From Plasmodium malariae (Eukaryota > Apicomplexa > Aconoidasida > Haemosporida > Plasmodiidae), in the NCBI RefSeq assembly GCF_900090045.1, contig NC_041787.1, positions 1,198,001 to 1,262,000 of the forward strand: 64,000 nt of DNA. Reading direction: 5' to 3'. The stretch's first letter is position 1; each line of letters begins with the position of its first letter. The notes under the pieces were generated by a model that was not told the origin of the DNA, ran no database searches, and saw only the letters and a list, made by a program, of their open reading frames with translations. Position numbers and translations under genes: made by a program. This document shows, one piece after another, positions 59,257 through 64,000 of this stretch.

Positions 59257-60601
59257 ATGTCACAAATAATTTATATGAACAAGGAAAAAACTAAGGGAAA
59301 GTACGTTTATCCAAATGGAAACGTATATATAGGAGATTTTAAAAATGAAAAGTTCCATGGGCAGGGTATAGACAAAGCCGAAGATGGGAAAAAAAGAGAA
59401 AAAAAAAAATTCGTGCTACTATTATTGCATGTTCATAAATATTAGGAAATTGTGCATAATATGCCTTACGTGTACATACATGTGTGCATATACATATACT
59501 TACACATATACAGACACATACACATACACTTACACATAGACATACACATACACTTACACATACACTTACACATAGATATACACATACACTTACACATAGA
59601 CACACACATACACTTACACATATATATACATTTTTATTTTATTTATTTTTTTTTTGGTGCCAGGAACTTTAATTTTTAAGGAAAAAGGGAAATATAAGGG
59701 AACTTGGGAAAACGGGAAAGAGGTTACTGGTCAGTATTACTTTAGTGATGGGTTACAATATGCAGATAAATGGAAATATTTAATTGATAGTCCATATTTT
59801 CACAACGAACAAATTAACAGCAACGAAGTTATTTACATGGAGAAAAAAAGAAATGCCTACTTAGACAATATTTACGATATAGGTATGCATTTCACTTTTT
59901 TTTTTTTACTCTGCACCCATAATTAGATACATACTTGCATAATCCAAATATATGTAGTACCAATAACGGACTTATTTGTGAAGCGGTTTTTCCTTTTTTT
60001 TTTTTTTTTTTTTTTTCATGTTTACTTGTTTAAAGAATTTCTTAAATTTTTGGCTATTTGTTTATAAATTTTGTTTTTTTCGAATTTTGTACATACCCTT
60101 TTTTTTTTTTTTTGTCTATTTGTTCATATATTTTTTTTTATTTTTTCTGTTTGTTCATATATTTTTTTTTATTTTTTCTGTTTGTTCATATATTTTTTTT
60201 TATTTTTCTGTTTGTTCATATATTTTTTTTTATTTTTTCTGTTTGTTCATATATTTTTTTTTATTTTTGCTGTTTATTCATATATTTTTTTTTATTTTTG
60301 CTGTTTATTCATATATTTTTTTTTTATTTGCTGTTTATTCATATATTTTTTTTTTTTTTTACTTGTGCATAAATTTTTTTTTTTTTTTTTGGTGCATTTT
60401 CATTTTCTCTCCTTCCCCCGCTGTGCTAAAAATGTATGCCATGTTTATAACTTCTTTGAATGATGGTCTTTTTTTTTTGAAGGAGATGGTTACTGCAAAA
60501 TGGATGACAATTTCGTCTACGCTTTCGTCGATAACAAAGAAATAAGAAAAGTAAATGAAAGAGAAAAAAACTGGATAAAGAACCACTGTGCCAAATATTA
60601 A
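59257..60601 (+). CDS. MORN5: MORN repeat-containing protein 5 homologue, three exons
   Basis: Exons 59257-59365, 59664-59882 and 60483-60601 join in phase (GTATAG and GTATGC donors; GTGCCAG and TTGAAG acceptors) to 447 bases, 148 residues. The first exon carries the MORN repeat YPNGNVYIGDFKNEKFHGQG. The second gives TLIFKEKGKYKGTWENGK and GQYYFSDGLQY, matching human MORN5 (WENG, TYTFSDGLHY). The third gives DGYCKMDDNFVY and the ending NWIKNHCAKY, corresponding to MORN5 DGFYNP...EWITRTCRK. MORN5 is a sperm/flagellum-associated protein. In Plasmodium this points to the male gamete. The start is the first ATG in frame. Human MORN5 has one more repeat upstream, so a missing 5' exon is possible. 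Confidence 0.83.
59460..59632 (+). repeat. (CA/TA)-rich minisatellite in MORN5 intron 1
   Basis: CACATACACTTACACATAGA-type units recur throughout the intron 59366-59663. Open frames across it in all phases are repeats of THTHTL-like or HIHLHI-like text and are not genes. Confidence 0.8.
60113..60358 (+). repeat. T-rich tandem repeat in MORN5 intron 2
   Basis: About eight copies of a unit near 31 bases, with core CTGTTTGTTCATATA followed by TTTTTTTTTATTTTT. The later copies have ATTCAT instead of GTTCAT. The array fills the middle of the intron 59883-60482 on the pyrimidine-rich strand just before the acceptor. Confidence 0.85.
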
Positions 60602-61293
60602 AGAAAAAAACTTACATTAATATATATGTAGAGATATTTCCTTAAAAACCTTTTTTTTTTTTTCCCGCTGAAAAGTTTAGCTAATTAACGTGGGCATATT
60701 GCAAATGTAAGCGCATATATGCACACACACATGCAGCATAACGAACTGCACTTTCTCATAGCACATTTTGCATAGAATATGTTTTAGAGAGAATGCTGCA
60801 AAACTAAAAATGCATTTTTCGTAAAAATGGGAAATGGAACACATTTCTTTACTAGTTTCCCTATTTTTTTTTTAACGTTCCAAAGGTACATTATCTTCCA
60901 AGTTTTTTAAAACTTCCCTTCAGTCAAACTTATAGGACTACAGCCTTTTAATAAAAAAAAATTGTATTTCTCTTAATAAATTACAGTCATAATATGTTCA
61001 TTCAGTTTGAAGGCTATTTAAAAAATTTCTTTTTTTTTCTTTTCTTCCATTTTGCAATTTTACCTTCATTGTTAAGGCGATGCACCTACACTCGTGCTAC
61101 TGAGCCTATTTTCATTTAATTACTCGATTGAGAATTTATTTCCATTTTTGTACTCTGCGTTGGATTCTAAATTGCACCAAAGCTGCATGGGCTCATTTCG
61201 TTTAGTGTTCAAGGAATTCCTAAGGTAAAACTGGGCTTTGAGTAGTGGCAGTAGTAACAGCAGCAGCAGTATAGTACTGCACGCTCAGGAAAA
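60602..61293. other. intergenic between MORN5 and DNAI2
   Basis: A 0.7 kb spacer between two genes on the same strand, with mixed A/T-rich sequence and short T tracts (60650-60663, 60865-60874). A CAG-type triplet run lies near 61255-61270 just before the DNAI2 start. It presumably holds the MORN5 3' end and the DNAI2 promoter. Confidence 0.5.
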
Positions 61294-63204
61294 ATGATAG
61301 ACTACTACTACTGCTACACGAAAAAGAAAAGCGATATTGGTAAAAAGTGCTGCTTCACCAAGTCTACAAGTCAAATAATAGGGCGAATAGAACCAAATGA
61401 AGAGTTAAAAAAAAAATATATGTATAAAGAGAATATATATTATAATGATGATAATATAAGAAAGTTTAGTGAGCAGTATGTTAATATAGAAAGTGTAAAA
61501 TTAGAAAATAAGTTTTTTTATCATAATGAAGGTGGATGGACTAAAGACATAGATATCAGTGATAAACAAAATAAGATAAAATATATTAAAAGATTGGATA
61601 AAGATGTGAATCTAATAAATAGTTTAAAAATACTAATGAATGAAACAACGAAAATTTTACATAAAAATAATAGTATTAATATATATGAAGAATATTTTAA
61701 GGATGATTTGCAAAAGGAAGAAAATTTTAAAATTAAATCAATTATAATAATTAAGGATAAAATTCGAAAGTATAAAAGATTTATTACATCTATTAAATGG
61801 TCAACTGATAATACACACAAATTAGCTATCTCTTACTGTGTTAATGATTATCAAAAAATTTTAAACAGTTCCCCAAAAAACTGTTTATTATATAATTTGA
61901 ATCAAGTTAATAGTCCATATCAAACATTATATTCAAAAACGTTTATTAGATGTCTACGTTTTAATCATAAAAATCCTGATTTGTTATTAGCGGGTTCTTA
62001 TGACGGTACAGTTAATATATGGGATCTAAGAAAAAAAAATACCTTATGTGAATCATCTTCAATAAATGTTAGTCATAAAAACATTGTCCAAGATATCATA
62101 TGGTTACAAACGAAAACAAATAATCATTGCTTATCTATTTCGAATGATGGTTTATGTTTAATATGGGATGTTCGCAATTTTTCGAACCATATAGAATCTT
62201 TTTATCTAAATAAAGATCCCAGAGAAGTGTGTGAATTGGTAGGAACCGCCAACTTAGATGCAGACAATTTGAAGCTTTCCGATGGGGGGGTGGTAAACAC
62301 CGCAAATCTGGTTAGTACTTATACAGAACGTGTTTCAACACAGGGATTAACTAGCAGTACAGCACCAGGAGTAGCTACCAGTTCAGCTACAGGAACAACT
62401 ACCAGTCTGACTCATCCAAATCAGGTAAGAGGAAACATTCCTATTGCGAATGATTTGAATAACGAGTTACCATCGGGGAGTTGCACAAACTTATGTTACA
62501 GTGCAAATTGTTTAGAGTGGAACCTCGAAGCAGGACCATCAAAAATACTAGTAGGATCAGATGAAGGGTATATTTTATCCTTATCAAAAAGACAAACTAA
62601 AAATCTTGAAATGCTACAAAAATATGGAGCATCAAATGAAAAACATTTATCTAGTATTACAAGTATAAAAAGAATACCTGTTAATCTCAAATATTTTTTA
62701 TCAACAGATAAATGGGGTTTTAATATATGGTCAGAAGACATAAAATTTCCTATCATTTCGAATTATTATGATGAATGTGTAATTAATAAAGGATACTGGA
62801 TTTATGATTCCTCTTTTTTCATGTTAATAAGAAAAGATGGTTACTTAGATTTTTGGAATTTACTTTACAATTTCAATGAACCCATTATCAAACATAAAAT
62901 ATGTAATTGCTCAATCACAGAAATAGATGCACATGTTAATAATAAATATATTTCTGTCGGAAATGAACAAGGCGATATTCATATATTAAAACTAGGGGAT
63001 AGCTTTTGTAAAAATTCGAGTGAAGAAAAAAATGCCCTAGATGAACTATTTGAAAGAGAATCAAAAAGAGAAAAAAATTTAGAATATATTAGAAAACAGC
63101 TCAACTGTATTAAGAAAAAGAAAGAATATTTAAATGCTCAAGATGTTCAAATAATGGACGATGCTGTCAGGGAGACTGATAGGGAGTACGAGTCCGTAAT
63201 TTGA
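61294..63204 (+). CDS. DNAI2: axonemal outer-arm dynein intermediate chain 2 (DNAI2/IC2 type)
   Basis: A single-exon WD-repeat protein of 636 residues. The N-terminus (YYYCYTKKKSDIGKKCCF) matches DNAI2 (YVYVKKRSEFGKQCNF), so the start is secure. GGWTKDIDISDKQNKIKY and INIYEEYFKDD are further family blocks. WD repeats begin at about residue 165. They include LLLAGSYDGTVNIWDLRKK, a SISNDGLCLIWDVRN repeat, an ILVGSDEGYILSL repeat and IRKDGYLDFWNLLYN. A Thr/Ser-rich insert (about residues 315-400) splits the propeller. The C-terminal tail is charged and coiled. In Plasmodium the only motile axoneme belongs to the male gamete, so expression there is expected. It follows the MORN5 homologue on the same strand. 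Confidence 0.94.
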   Translation: MIDYYYCYTKKKSDIGKKCCFTKSTSQIIGRIEPNEELKKKYMYKENIYYNDDNIRKFSEQYVNIESVKLENKFFYHNEGGWTKDIDISDKQNKIKYIKRLDKDVNLINSLKILMNETTKILHKNNSINIYEEYFKDDLQKEENFKIKSIIIIKDKIRKYKRFITSIKWSTDNTHKLAISYCVNDYQKILNSSPKNCLLYNLNQVNSPYQTLYSKTFIRCLRFNHKNPDLLLAGSYDGTVNIWDLRKKNTLCESSSINVSHKNIVQDIIWLQTKTNNHCLSISNDGLCLIWDVRNFSNHIESFYLNKDPREVCELVGTANLDADNLKLSDGGVVNTANLVSTYTERVSTQGLTSSTAPGVATSSATGTTTSLTHPNQVRGNIPIANDLNNELPSGSCTNLCYSANCLEWNLEAGPSKILVGSDEGYILSLSKRQTKNLEMLQKYGASNEKHLSSITSIKRIPVNLKYFLSTDKWGFNIWSEDIKFPIISNYYDECVINKGYWIYDSSFFMLIRKDGYLDFWNLLYNFNEPIIKHKICNCSITEIDAHVNNKYISVGNEQGDIHILKLGDSFCKNSSEEKNALDELFERESKREKNLEYIRKQLNCIKKKKEYLNAQDVQIMDDAVRETDREYESVI

Positions 63205-63273
63205 TGGTCAGTTTTCTTGCCATTGAGTGCGGGGGCAAAACATGGGAAAAAAAAAAACAAAATAAATAAATGC

Positions 63274-63313
<40 letters not shown>

Positions 63314-64000
63314 TTAATAAGCGAAAATTTTCTACCACTGGGAACGTCTTCTTTTATCAAAATAAATCCCTCACTCTTTTTTTTTTTTTCTGTTAAGCTG
63401 TTACTATTATATACGTACATGTATCACATAGCCCGCATTTATATTATTATTATTTTATTTTTTTTTCTTTTTTATTATTTTTTTCTCCTACTCACCTATT
63501 ACATATATATAATTTTTAAAAACCGTGTAACCTTACCATTTTAAAAGTAAGAGATCATGTAAAAACAATTTCTTTTTCTTGCTGTTCTTGTTCGAAATGT
63601 TCTTTTAACCATACCGAGAATTTTTAGTGCTCTACTTGATTTGGTTATACGTGCATGTATAAATAGGTATACAAACATACATACGTATATGTACATAGGT
63701 ATATGAATATATGTATATATATTCATCCCTAGCATTGTCCTCTAGTCATTTATACGTGCTTTTTTTTTTTTTTATAAAAATGTATCCCTGTATCTATTTG
63801 GAAGAGTTTTTCCCCCTATAACGTCATGGGTATTGGCAGTATTTCTTCAATAAAAAATAAACGAACTTATGAACTAGCGAACAGACGAACAAAAAAAATA
63901 AAATGATGCGCAAAAATAAAAAGTTTTTCCCAGAATAACTGTTTTGTGTATAAAAAAAAAAAAAAAAAAAAAAAGAAAAAGCGCAGCGTGTATAATATAT
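63205..64000. other. intergenic, right edge of the window
   Basis: Contains a TA microsatellite (63278-63311), T tracts (63378-63390, 63760-63772) and an A tract (63952-63974). Short frames here are microsatellite text. No gene is seen before the window ends. Confidence 0.5.

Noticed and set aside
60018..60545. Three overlapping F-rich plus-strand frames
   Set aside because: They are translations of the T-rich array inside a MORN5 intron.

Overview
The window looks like nuclear DNA of a Plasmodium species. It is extremely A/T-rich, with long poly-A/T tracts, TA microsatellites, Asn/Lys-rich proteins, short GT..AG introns with T-rich acceptors, and malaria-type gene content. The species cannot be fixed from the sequence. 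From memory, the neighbour pair phosphoenolpyruvate carboxylase and ABCG2, with a class 3 lipase nearby, matches the centromere-proximal part of P. falciparum chromosome 14. I could not search to confirm this.

Layout. Positions 1-2613 (+) hold the 3' part of a multi-exon membrane-protein gene. Positions 2614-11589 have no convincing gene. Their core, about 5990-8300, is almost pure A/T with imperfect tandem repeats and is the best centromere candidate. A relatively G/C-rich patch with nested hairpins (11160-11345) may be an RNA gene. Next come: a seven-exon p115/USO1-like tether (11590-16704, -); a two-exon selenoprotein S-like gene whose penultimate codon is UGA, with a SECIS-like hairpin in its 3' flank (18368-18865, -); an uncertain small secreted or apicoplast-targeted gene (about 20006-20450, +); a secreted class 3 lipase whose reading frame is broken inside a 28-copy repeat (20904-25618, -); an apicoplast-type trigger factor (27173-30637, -); QCR6 of complex III (31870-32136, +); a Rab3GAP catalytic-subunit homologue (32634-39005, -); a small Sgf11-like zinc-finger protein (41148-41348, -); phosphoenolpyruvate carboxylase (45366-48857, +); a large unknown protein broken at an A22 run (49961-54585, +); the half transporter ABCG2 (56097-58085, +); a MORN5 homologue (59257-60601, +); and axonemal dynein intermediate chain 2 (61294-63204, +).

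The genes do not form a pathway, but there are themes. MORN5 and DNAI2 are adjacent and both point to the male-gamete flagellum. The p115-like tether and Rab3GAP belong to vesicle traffic. QCR6 is mitochondrial and PEPC belongs to carbon metabolism. The trigger factor, and possibly the small gene at 20006, belong to the apicoplast. The most notable observations are the selenoprotein/SECIS pair, the centromere candidate, the structured-RNA candidate beside it, and two single-base frame breaks that look like assembly errors or recent mutations.
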